Source: Mesostigma viride (Eukaryota; Streptophyta; Mesostigmatophyceae; Mesostigmatales; Mesostigmataceae). From it: DNA of 25,172 bases. Shown in pieces: positions 16,726-25,172 of this stretch (the first letter of the stretch is position 1; each line of letters starts with the position of its first letter). A program made the translations under genes and the position numbers. The notes under the pieces are model-generated. The model saw only the letters and a program-made list of their open reading frames with translations, was not told the origin of the DNA and ran no database searches. The stretch spans positions 1,168,700-1,193,871 of the forward strand of contig RPFO01000130.1 of NCBI GenBank assembly GCA_009746045.1, read 5' to 3'.

Positions 16726-16772
16726 GAGCCAAAATGGTGACAAATGCAGGCAAATGTCACCATTTTGGGCTC
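16726..16772. repeat. Hairpin 1 (imperfect palindrome)
   Basis: GAGCCAAAATGGTGACA pairs with TGTCACCATTTTGGGCTC, a 17-bp stem with one bulged G, across a 12-base loop containing AATGCAGGCAAA. It is followed by TCCGTATGATCTGAA, which parallels the flank of hairpin 2. Confidence 0.85.
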
Positions 16773-16898
16773 CGTATGATCTGAATTTTTGCACATGAAT
16801 TGTGGGGACCCTGTGTCAGGTGTTGGCATGATGACAATAGGTTTGGGTGTCATTCTGACATTATTTGGATTTAATATTAATTAAAAATTGCCATTTAC

Positions 16899-16932
16899 GA
16901 CAAATGCTAGCACTATTTTGCTAGCATTTGTC
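16899..16932. repeat. Hairpin 2 (perfect palindrome)
   Basis: GACAAATGCTAGCA pairs perfectly with TGCTAGCATTTGTC across a 6-base loop. It shares the word GACAAATGC and a following GGGCTCCG.ATG with hairpin 1, so the two seem to be diverged copies of one unit about 160 bases apart. Confidence 0.85.
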
Positions 16933-17262
16933 ACTAAATAGGGCTCCGAATGCCCTAGAACTTTGTACAAGGTCAGAACAACTCGTATTCGTCACCCTTG
17001 CAAAGTTACAGCATAATCTGATATCAATTATTGTTGCTATGCAAGTGCAAGTGGTTTAGGTGGCCAGTTTTGGCCTTGGATCTGGAGTTAACTTAAGCAG
17101 GGAATACCACGTAAACTTAACATTTTGACTCAACTACTCCACCACTAGCCAGACACATCCCGGGGAGTCGTGGGATCCAATCCTAGGTCAATCCAACCAT
17201 AAACTTGCCATGGGCCAGAATTTATGTAAAAAAAAGGCCATTTCAAGGTGTTGTGAGCTACT

Positions 17263-18110
17263 CTACTTAGTAAAGCACCCCTTCCTCGTTGGGGGTGGGA
17301 GGGGGGTACGCCTGCCCATGGGCACAGGGGCTGGCGTGTTGGCCTGGACAATGGTCTGCCATATCTTCTTATCCTGCATGGCACGGTCCAAGCTAGAGAT
17401 CTAGGGCCGGAGGAACTACGGTGTTCAAACTGAGCTGGGACCATAAGGTAGGTCGGCCAGCAACTGATCTGTGTAGTTGAGTGCTAGCTGGTCTACCAAC
17501 CCTCCGGGACTGGGTTTGTCGATCCTTACCTAGGGCCAGGCCAGCCGGCCACGTCAGGACATGCCGCCCTGGCTGGCCAAGCCGCTGGGGGCCGGCCAGA
17601 CCAAGGGCGGTGTCTACCTGACTGTTTCGGGCAAGATGTCCTACAAATGATATTCTGCGCTGCCTAATCTCATCGGAAATGCGAGGCATACCCTTGTAAA
17701 TACAAACTAGGCCCTTGCGTTCAGGACCTGCCGAAGTATCCTAGCTACTGTGCCGTTCAGCCGCGTGGTCAGCTGGTCCGTGAGCGTCAAGGCATTGGCC
17801 CCGTACGTGAGCACTGACAGTGAGGACCAAGACCTTGAAGAGCACTCGCTTGCGGTCCTCGCATGGGTCCTTCGAGTGCCAGTAGGTGTTAAGCGAGCAG
17901 ACGGCCTGGCCCAGCCCAGGCCTATGCGGGTGTCCACATCATCAGCCGTGTCAGGGAGCCACATGCTCCGGCCCCAGCAGTTCAGTTGAAGCGGTCACGC
18001 AACTGCACCTTAGACCGGGCCTTCCATGCAGCAGCCGAGGAAGCGGCGGGCGACTGCATGGTAACACCCGCCCATCGCCATCACCTCTGTTTTGACGCTA
18101 ATCAAAACAG
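17263..18110 (-). pseudogene. Decayed RTE-like LINE fragment, copy 2
   Basis: On the minus strand, pieces in different frames line up in order with copy 1: ISVKTEVMAMGG (near 18100), MWLPDTADDVDTRIGLGWA (from 17964), SVLTYGANALTLTDQL and LNGTVARILRQVLN, then RRISFVGHLARNSQVDTALG (from about 17660), GQPGRHVLTW, and finally MQDKKIWQTIVQANTPAPVP to a TAG at 17263. Several frameshifts separate the pieces. It is clearly related to copy 1 but older. No terminal hairpin or simple-repeat tail is seen downstream. Confidence 0.75.
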
Positions 18111-18764
18111 CAATTGCTTGCCCACACTCTCCTTGCCAAGCTATGCTCATGCGGGTCTTATTGCACCCACAGAATTTGCGCCGGATCCGATTGCTGATGT
18201 GTCATTGGGCGTCCCCAACATCTACTGCTCCAACCTAGGGCCATTGCTGGTACTTTTGACGTCATGAAAGCAGCGTTTTGGACTAGTGGAATATGATTTT
18301 ACAGCATAAAAAGTCCATTTTATCATGAATGAACATGGCCAACAACCCCAAGTGCCCCTAAATTTCTCAATATTTGTAGAGAAATGCTACTTCTCATAAT
18401 TAAAACCTGCACAAATGCACAATTTGGGGCATGCATGTGAAAGTTTGAAGTACAAATTCACAATGAGGTTTTACATTTTTCAATTATTAATGGTATCTCA
18501 TTCTTCAATCAATCAATTTGCAATCGTTCAAACAATTTATTCATTTCATACATGTCCGAATATGTTGAAAGAACACATGCAAGTGCTCAATCAGCGTGGA
18601 CCCCCTTGGACGCGCCCCACCATATATACATTGGACACGTCACCCCAACTACTAAACTGCCCAAAGTCACGGTCACTGAACCAACTACTATGTACATCTG
18701 CATTTCTCCACGTTGCGGTGGGCAATTACGTGCAAAACGCGATTTCGTGCAAAGTCCTCGCCCA
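18111..18764. other. 3' flank of the large minus-strand gene
   Basis: AT-rich DNA without a supported gene. The strand complementary to TTTTACATTTTT near 18468 reads TGTAA, a weak candidate poly(A) signal about 300 bases past the stop at 18765. Confidence 0.35.
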
Positions 18765-19459
18765 TCATCGCTTGCCAGGTCGATATGAAGGAATGTTGTC
18801 CCAGCTGGCGCCTTCCTTCAGGAGAGTAACATGTTCTCTAGCGAACTTCAGAGGGAAACGAAACTTTTGCTCGCACTCATTACTCCAACCGAGGTCGTGC
18901 CCTTCATCAAACCATCTGATCACCACCTTCTCCCTCTCTTTGCCCAGGAGGGTGCCAAAGAGCAGAAAATCTTCCTTCTTGGGGTACTTGTGCTGCCAGT
19001 TTATGCACACGTCGTCTACCCATTTCGAACTCCAACCTCCGCGACTCAGTTTCGCGCCATCCATAAAGCGCATCCGGACGTCCGGCCGAACGTCCCTGAT
19101 TCGGTTTTCGGCCGTCGCATCTCTGCCCTGACCACCACCCTTCTGCGGCTGTGCAGGTTCGTCGGCACCCTCCGTCTCCTGCCCCGCCCCTCGCCTGCCC
19201 CCTCCCCGACGTTTTGCCTTCTGCCCCTGCGCAGCCGCCGCCTCTGCCATCAACTCTTCGTACGTTTTTTCTGGCTGACCGCACGGTAAGGCTGGTGCGT
19301 GGGTTGGTGCGTTGGGTGGGAGCTCGTCCCCTCCCGCCCCCGGTTGTGCAACTGGTTCGCCGACCGCGGCCTGGCCAACAACACGGCCGGCCTCTCCGGA
19401 CACAGTCCCAGACGCGGATCCACGGGGAAACCGAACTGGAGTTTCTTCTTCGCCTTTCC
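18765..19459 (-). CDS. Minus gene exon g, last exon
   Basis: This exon begins by completing a Gly codon, then KGEEETPVRFPRGSASGT. An Ala/Gly/Arg-rich linker (QGQKAKRRGGGRRGAGQ) is followed by a compact C-terminal module with several Trp: RMRFMDGAKLSRGGWSSKWV, CINWQHKYPKKEDFLLFGTL, VVIRWFDEGHDLGWSNECEQ, ending SYRPGKR and TGA. The module looks like a folded, basic domain, possibly nucleic-acid binding; its family is not recognised. Confidence 0.78.
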
Positions 19460-22400
19460 CTGCACGTAAGCAGATGCCAATTAACATGAATACGGAAGGG
19501 TCGTGTGAGAAATCAATGAAGCCATGGACTGATGCAAAAAAACTTATGTAGAAATATATTAAGGTACTTATTAAACTCGTTTATTGAAAATGAAATTTAC
19601 CGGCCGAATGTACCGTTGGAGCGTGGAAGGGCATCCTTGGTCGATCGAAGATATCCGTCAATGCGGTCAACGGTGCGGTCGATGTCCCTGGCGGCGCCTC
19701 AACATCGACCACCTCAGTCGGGCGCATCAATCCGGCAAACGCCGGCCCTCCACCTGAGACTGTCGGCGGACCCTCCACGTTACGAGCCTCCAATACCCTC
19801 TTCTGCAGTGGGGTGCTCGCAACAAAATCCGTGTCAGCCGACGGCTCCGGATCGTCATCCTCATTCAGCAGTATCGTGTTCGGGCATTGCTCCATCCCCG
19901 TCGAGCGGGGGGGCAAAGTCATCACAACCGTCCTTCCTGACGACGGTACGGGATCGTCACCCAGACCCAAAGAAACCGAGGCGAGGGCGGGGGTCCCCTC
20001 AACCGGGGGTCCCCATGAATCCTGACGAGGCCTCATTCCCATCTGTCGGACACGACCGCCTCCCGTAAATCGGGAACGCCCGCCGGCGCTACCAGTAACA
20101 GGCCGCGAGCCTGCTTCCTGCTGGCGATCCCCATCCTCATCACAGATACGCCCGCCGGCGTTTCCAGTAACACGCTGCGAGCCTCCTTCCTGCTGGCGAT
20201 CCCCCTCCTCATCACAGATACGCCCGCCGGCGTTTCCAGTAACAGGCCGCGAGCCTCCTTCCTGCTGGCGATCCCCCTCCTCATCACAGATACGCCCGCC
20301 GGCGTTTCCAGTAACAGGCCGCGAGCCTCCCTCCCGCTGGCGATCCCCCTCCTCGTCACAGATACGCCCGCCGGCGTTTCCAACGACAGGCCTCGAGTCT
20401 CCTTCACCAGCACGCTGGCGCTTACCTCCCCCCCTGTTGTCTTCATCCCCCCCATTGTCTCATCACGCAAGCCTCCATCACCCCGACTGCGCTTTTTCCC
20501 TCCCCTTCCATCTCCTCCCCCGTCCCTCTCCCCCCTCCCCCCTCCTCCCTCTCCCCATCCCCATCCCCTTTCTCCCCCTCCGCCTGCCCCTCACCCATCC
20601 CGGGCGGGTGCCCCTCAGCAATATCCTCCTCCTCGTCCTCCTCGTCCTCCTCGTCCTCCTCGTCCTCCTCGTCCTCCTCGTCCTCCTCGTCCTCCTCCTC
20701 CTCCTCATCCTCCTCTCCTCATCCTCCTCCTTCTCATCCTCATCCGCCTCCCCCTCTTCCCCCTTCTCCGAATCATCATCCTCATCAGACGAAGAATCGT
20801 CGTCGGAAAAGTATTTGAGGCCTTCCCACCCATCTTCAACAAGCCAATATTTGATAAGGCGGACCAGGCGCTTCCACCGGCGGATATGGGCGGGCTCCCC
20901 GAACACCAGCAGAACTCTGCAGGGTCCCCTAAAAAGGGCGTTGGTCATCTTGTCAACCACATCCCACACGACCGGGCTCAAATGCGAGGAGGGTTTGGGA
21001 ATGTTGCTCTCCTCCGGAATGCAGTCTGCGTCCCACTTGCGCAGGTTCCTCCACTTCTCGTTGCTGTCAGCTGCCAGGTCCAGCACAGCAAACGCCTGGT
21101 CCTCCAGCGACCGAGGAATTTTGTAATTCCCCGCGCACAACTCGTCCACCACCTTCGTCACCACCAGATCCTTTCTTTTTTCGTTTTCCTTCCATGTCAT
21201 TGTCCTGTATGCGATCCAGTCGGATCCCATCCTCACCCCCTTCCAATCGCTGTAGGCTTCCAACCTTTCCTTCCACCCCTTCTTGGCCTTGGTAGTCCCC
21301 TCCTCCGCCGCCTCCTCGACCTCCTTCTCGACCTCCGCCGCCGCCTCCTGTGGCACACCCAGCAGATGTTTGGTCTTCACCCCCAAATCGTCATACAAAT
21401 GACGGGGGTGGGAAGCGAGCAGCCCTCTCGGGAACTTCCAGTCCTTCTGGTCGACCACTTTCCTTTTAGCCGGCGGAAGGTCCCTCAGCGTGAGAATGAT
21501 CGCCCTCATGGCCGTGACGACCACCCGCCAAAAGTCTCTGGTCAGGCGGCAGTCGGCGATGAACTTGTCGAGGTCCGTGGCGAAGGTGCCCTTCAGCTTC
21601 ACGCCAAACACGTGCTCCCTCACCAATACGGGGTCGAAAGTCCCGTTTAGTTGTTTGCAAGCGGCCATCAGCTCGGGGTTCTCCAGGAACTTGATGTGGG
21701 CGAATTGCTTTGCCGCCTCTATCAAATTCTTGGCGACTTCCATTATTTTTATCAGGTTGCTGGGAGGGGCCTCACAGGACATGATCGGCGCTTGGATCAG
21801 GCTGTCGAAGTACTGGAAACTCGCAAGTTCCCGATGCGCGGTGAAAATGGACAGTTCGTGCGCCTTGTCTTTAGGGCGCGTGTCAAGGAAGTCTTGCCGA
21901 GCCGCGATATCCTGTGCGATCGCCGGCTTGCCGTCGACAGCGGGCTTCAAAGGGTCCTCACACCAGAACAGCCAGCGCTGCATGAAGTTCTTCTGGTCCG
22001 GCCCCCACTTGTCCGTCTCTTCAGCCCCTCCTGCCTTGTCGCCTGCGCCGTCCCCTTCGGCCTTGGCTTGCTCTCCTTTCTGCCAAAAGGGCTTCACAAT
22101 CGCCCAGATCTTGCCGTACAGAGGAGTTGGGAGAGACACGCCCTTCCCTCTCTTGACGGGTCCATATGCCTGGTAGGCCCGGTGCACATCCCCCAGCGCT
22201 GAGCCCCACGTTGCCTTGGCTTGGGCTGTGTCCTCGGCGTTCATGGCGTTCCCGAGCTGCCTGACAACTTCGATCATCTTGCCGACTTGTTCGGTAACCT
22301 GCATCCCGTAGGGCAACAACGCGCAGAGACACATCGACAGTCCTCCCAAATAAGCACAACTCAACTGAGAACAAGAATACGACTGACAGAAACGCCGGCG

Positions 22401-25074
22401 GTCGCATCTTGACCAAAATATGGCATGCTAAGGTGGAACATGAAAACCCCTTATAGAAACGCCGGCGGTCGCATCTTGACCGAACTAATGGCATACTGAA
22501 ATTAACACAAGAAAACCACTTATAGAAACGCCGGCGGTCGCAACCTGGCTTACCTTCTGTTCACGGATCTGCCACCAGGTCGGCAGGATGGTCTCACCCT
22601 TGAGCATCTGCACGTCCACCCCCCCGAAATTCGTCCAATCAGTTGCCCACTCCTCCAGCTTCGCCGCGGCCACGGTCTTCGTGACCTCCTGCTCCTTCCC
22701 TCCCCGCGCAACGACCCTGAGCTTTTCCGCCTTCATGAAACCATTCAGCATTGCCTGGTACCACACAGATCTTTGGTCCACCGTCATATTGTCGGTGACC
22801 AGTTCGAATTTCACCGATTTGATGAGTGTGGTAAAGTGGTTCCCGTCCAGCACGAGAAAGCCGCAAATGGCTGGCGGCAACGGTGGCTTCTTCTCGAATG
22901 GAGCCATCTCCCAGGCGGACTTGCACAAACTGTCCAAAAGCGCGGCCTTTCTCACGTCCACGGGCTTAAGATCGTCCAGCAAATCGGCCCGTCCTGTCAG
23001 AACCGCGGTGGAAGCAGCTTCGGCCATCCCTTGGCCGAGCTCGTTCGCAGGTAGATATCAATTTCTTCGTCAGTCATTGCGCGAGCGTAGCCAGCCTTCA
23101 TTGTCCGTGCCCCCCCCATCTCCCCGAAGAGTTGCGCGAGCTGACGCTGGGTGCCTTCCTTTTTCATCCAGTCATGAAAAGTGTTGGGGCACCGGTCAGC
23201 CAAAAACTGGAACGAGTACCGCCACACAGGAATCACCAGCTTGTCGTGGCCGTAGTCGGACTCCGAGTTTGCAAAAATGGTGGCGTTCTGCTCGGCTCTA
23301 GACAGATGCAAGTCTCGTGCGAGGAGCTTCTGAGGCCCCACGAACAGGTTCCTTGTCCACACCCGATTTCGATGCACCAAGGCTTTGGACATCTCATCGA
23401 GGTCCCGAGGCTGAACGGCAAGCTGCTTCCGTAACCGTTTGCCCTTCGCGATCTCATCGTTCACATCCAGGATGTCATCATCATCCTGCGACACCGGGGA
23501 CTTCTCCCATTTCTCAAGCAGAGACACGGGAGCATCCGCAACCTCCACCTCCTTTCCTTTCCCCTTTCCCTTCAGCGCCTTCCCCTTGTAGGTCGCAAGT
23601 GCTTCGGAGAGTCCCTTCTGGTGTTCGTCGACGGCAGCAGTCCACGTACTATCTATTTTCATGTTCTCGCGGCGCGCGTGCTGGTCGAGGCTGATTGAGT
23701 ACAGGATGGCCGCGTGGGTCGCCCTCTCGGCCTGCACGTACTGCAGTGATGCGAAAAAATCAGGAAAGCATAACCAAAAGGAATAAAGTAAATGTCGATT
23801 GAGAAACGCCGGCCGTCGCAACCTACATGAAACCTGAACCTCAACATCAAAGCCCCCCTCACAACAGAGGTATACTTACCTCGTTCCCTTAACAATGATA
23901 TGAAAAAATCAGGAAAGCATAACCGAAAGGAATAAAGTAAATGTCACACTTGAGAAACGCCGGCCGTCGCAACCTAGATGAAACCTAAACCTCAAGATCA
24001 GAGCCCCCCTCACAACAGAGGTACACTTGGCTCATTTCCCTCAACGATGCGAAATCAGGAAAGGAAGTAAGTGTTAGTCAAAAGGAAGTAAGTGTCACAC
24101 TTAAGAAACGCCGGCCGTCGCAACCTACATGAAACGTGGACCTCAAGAACAAAGCCCCCCTCACAACAGAGGTAGACTTACCTCATTCCCCTCAACCGCT
24201 GCTGCTTCAGCCGCTTTCTTCGACCCCTTCGCGATCTTCGGAGACTTGTCCGGCGGGCATCGTGTTCCTTCAACATCTTGATCAGAGTCTTGGCGTCCTT
24301 CTCCGTCACCGTCAACAGTTTACACTTCCTCTCCTTCCCTTTGCCCTCGAACAGGTTCTCCTGCATCCACTTTATCAAGGCCTTGGCGCTCGGGATTTCC
24401 TCAGGCTGTGTGGCGCCATCGGGCCGGCACGCATTCTTCACGATCAACTCAGCGACTTGATGGAGAATCATCATCTGGTTCCGTACCTCAGGTGGGGCTT
24501 TTCCGTTCTCACCTCGGCCACAACCCACTTTGCCAACTTCTTCAGTTGATAAGCATCCGCTTGCTCCTTAAAGCGTGTCATTTTCGCAGTATCGCCGTCG
24601 CTTCCACCCGCGCCCTCTGACACAGGCTCACCGACAGCGATAGCCCCCTCTCCCTGGAGATTTGCCCCACCCTGACGACCGGCTTCCTGCAAGAACATTA
24701 TCAACGGAAGATTTTTAATGTAAGAAAAGTGTAAGAAACGCCGGCCGTCGTAACTCTGTCCATTGAGGACGAACCTAAACTTTCGATTACTAAGTCAACG
24801 GTAACTTACCCTTCCCCCCTCTGCAGTGGAACCACCGTAAGATCCACTTCCCCTCCTGTCACCGCCCTCTTGCTGCTCGAACGGACTTCCCTGTAAAAAT
24901 AGCAAACGCGATTGTCCATTCACAAGAAAAAAATTACTACAAAAATAAACAAGGATATACGCACGCAAACCTTTTCAATACAAGTAAACCGGAGAGGAAT
25001 CTGACGCACTCATGTACCTGGGTGCTTCCCGCCATTGAGCGGGCTTCTCTTGCACCAACATCCTCTTGCCGGCC
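18765..25074 (-). CDS. Large protein of unknown function, seven exons seen, 5' end outside the window
   Basis: Proposed minus-strand join: 25074-25018, 24890-24810, 24686-24182, 23740-22554, 22298-20426, 20042-19601, 19459-18765. Every junction has GT/AG borders; all introns are phase 0 except the last (phase 1). Exon lengths become exact multiples of three only if single missing bases are allowed near 24495, 24255, 23055, 20715 and 20495. The corrected product is about 1614 residues here. It has a Gly/Ser-rich N-terminal part, helical regions, an acidic region in exon 5 and a basic C-terminal module. SISLDQHARRENMK and, later, GFLVLDGNHFTTL weakly recall the ParB/sulfiredoxin fold, where an EN...DGNH pair is typical; this is tentative. 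No membrane segment is evident. It may be a decaying member of a multicopy or element-borne family. Confidence 0.7.
19601..20042 (-). CDS. Minus gene exon f
   Basis: This exon starts MGMRPRQDSWGPPVEGTPAL after acceptor GACAG and continues in an acidic/Pro-rich sequence (NEDDDPEPSADTDFVASTPL, VVDVEAPPGTSTAPLTALTD). It ends HSA plus one base at donor GCCG/GTAAAT. The phase-1 end fits the next exon. Confidence 0.72.
20043..20425 (-). other. Intron with five 72-bp units carrying the core in reverse
   Basis: This 383-base intron runs from GTAAGCGCCAGC to GTCCGACAG. Units of 72 bases start at 20071, 20143, 20215, 20287 and 20359 (CAGATACGCCCGCCGGCG on the plus strand). Because 72 is a multiple of three the region is open on the minus strand and would encode 24-residue repeats (LLLETPAGVSVMRRGIAS), but that frame does not join the next exon. 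The units are homologous to the start of the intron, with the donor itself decayed to GGGGATCGCCAGC. Confidence 0.8.
20426..22298 (-). CDS. Minus gene exon e, largest exon, with two frame breaks
   Basis: This exon starts VTEQVGKMIEVVRQLGNAMN. It includes TPLYGKIWAIVKPFWQKGEQ, NFMQRWLFWCEDPLKPAVDG, FGVKLKGTFATDLDKFIADC and FGEPAHIRRWKRLVRLIKYW, then an acidic tract KYFSDDDSSSDEDDDSEKG. Near 20715 the frame changes: continuing straight gives Arg-rich RRT repeats, whereas one added base continues the acidic Glu-Glu-Asp run encoded by (GACGAGGAG)n at 20634-20690. A second break near 20495 (AAAAA run) leads to KKRSRGDGGLRDETMGG and donor GAG/GTAAGC. No known domain was recognised. Confidence 0.7.
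20626..20712 (-). repeat. In-exon (GACGAGGAG)n run
   Basis: Nine-base CGTCCTCCT units on the plus strand repeat about seven times and merge into CCT runs. On the gene strand they encode Glu-Glu-Asp in the acidic frame or Arg-Arg-Thr in the shifted one. Confidence 0.9.
22299..22553 (-). other. Intron with three 67-69-bp units carrying the core
   Basis: This 255-base intron runs from GTAAGC to CTACGGGATGCAG. The shared core (plus-strand GAAACGCCGGCGGTCGCA) begins at 22389, 22456 and 22525. The first copy in gene direction starts only about 6 bases after the donor. Confidence 0.88.
22554..23740 (-). CDS. Minus gene exon d, with one frame break
   Basis: This exon starts YVQAERATHAAILYSISLDQ; an alternative acceptor nine bases later would drop YVQ. 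It includes a Lys/Gly run (KGKALKGKGKGKEVEV), then WRYSFQFLADRCPNTFHDWM and AMTDEEI. A frame break near 23055 leads to YLPANELGQGMAEAASTAVL, and then come AICGFLVLDGNHFTTLIKSV and ETILPTWWQIREQK at donor AAG/GTAAGC. The length is 1187; one added base gives 396 codons. The DGNH motif recalls ParB-like domains but lacks the usual following Arg. Confidence 0.72.
23741..24181 (-). other. Intron with three 151-bp units and decoy donors
   Basis: This 441-base intron is made mostly of three tandem units of 151 bases. The shared core (plus-strand GAAACGCCGGCCGTCGCAAC) starts at 23803, 23954 and 24105. Each unit also carries a copy of the exon end and donor: GAATGAG/GTAAGT (real, at 24181), AATGAGCCAAGT (destroyed, about 24030) and ACGAG/GTAAGT (intact decoy, about 23878). 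Confidence 0.88.
24182..24686 (-). CDS. Minus gene exon c, with two frame breaks
   Basis: This exon starts EAGRQGGANLQGEGAIAVGE and contains MTRFKEQADAYQLKKLAKW, then after a frame break near 24495 NQMMILHQVAELIVKNACRP and CKLLTVTEKDAKTLIKMLKE. A second break near 24255 restores KSPKIAKGSKKAAEAAAVEG, ending at donor GAG/GTAAGT. The length is 505; adding the two missing bases gives 507, exactly 169 codons, in agreement with the phase-0 junctions. Confidence 0.7.
24687..24809 (-). other. Intron with one GCCGGC core
   Basis: This 123-base intron runs from GTAAGT to TTCTTGCAG. It contains a single copy of the shared core, plus-strand GAAACGCCGGCCGTCGTAAC at 24735. Confidence 0.75.
24810..24890 (-). 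CDS. Minus gene exon b
   Basis: This exon has 27 codons and begins GSPFEQQEGGDRRGSGS, between acceptor TTTTTACAG and donor AGG/GTAAGT. It is Gly/Ser-rich and phase 0 at both ends. Confidence 0.65.
25018..25074 (-). CDS. Minus gene exon a (first in window)
   Basis: This exon has 19 codons, GRQEDVGAREARSMAGSTQ, between acceptor TTCGCAG and donor CAG/GTACATG. It is short and low in complexity, but both splice sites are good and the frame continues into the next exon. Earlier exons lie beyond the window edge. Confidence 0.6.
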
Positions 25075-25172
25075 CTGCGAACATTTCAACGGAAAGTAAA
25101 AATCCGCTTAGTTGTCGGAAATGACATGTCTGGCGAATATTGCAAAAAAATGCGTATTGTATTTCACGACAT

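Noticed and set aside
19725-19760. GCAAACGCCGGCCCT in exon f as another copy of the intron core
   Set aside because: Only about 11 bases match and they fit the coding sequence there; chance is likely in GC-rich DNA.
20033-20470. 145-codon minus-strand frame with 24-residue repeats
   Set aside because: The repeat is open only because its 72-bp unit is a multiple of three. Good splice sites at 20425 and 20043 remove it, its frame does not join exon f, and its core matches other introns.

Overview
The window is eukaryotic nuclear DNA, most likely from a green alga. Coding exons are GC-rich and joined by introns with GT/AG borders and strong pyrimidine tracts. One gene encodes a plant-type BSD-domain protein, and the pentamer TGTAA (the usual chlorophyte poly(A) signal) lies just past the ends of two genes. 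There are no bacterial-style operons. The species was not identified, and all gene models are read by eye from splice signals and frame arithmetic.

Layout. (1) 272-1588, minus: a single-exon gene for a probable plastid-targeted helical protein of uncertain family, with a duplicated copy of its 3' coding end just downstream. (2) 2357-9655, plus: a five-exon gene for an approximately 1291-residue BSD-domain protein with long acidic low-complexity regions; its introns carry minisatellites, a (CT)n tract and displaced copies of exon ends. (3) 9656-18764: a gene-poor stretch with a 5'-truncated RTE-like LINE (10260-11312), a 2-kb element with ~0.5-kb inverted-repeat arms (11621-13612), a 1.25-kb G-rich (GGTN)n array (about 14990-16250), a pair of related hairpins (16726-16932) and a decayed second LINE fragment (17263-18110). 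(4) 18765 to beyond 25074, minus: a seven-exon partial gene for a large unknown protein (about 1614 residues in this window after allowing for frameshifts), interrupted by about five single-base frame breaks.

The most unusual features concern introns. In at least five introns across the two spliced genes, and also behind gene 1, the exon end or intron start including the 5' splice site is tandemly duplicated into the following non-coding DNA (shifts of about 57-151 bp), leaving intact or decayed decoy donors. Separately, four of the six introns visible in the minus-strand gene share a core near CGCCGGCGTTTC, 12 copies in all, in both orientations. This looks like an introner-like or intron-borne repeat family and is the best candidate here for something undescribed. 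There is no evidence of a defence system, CRISPR array or biosynthetic cluster.
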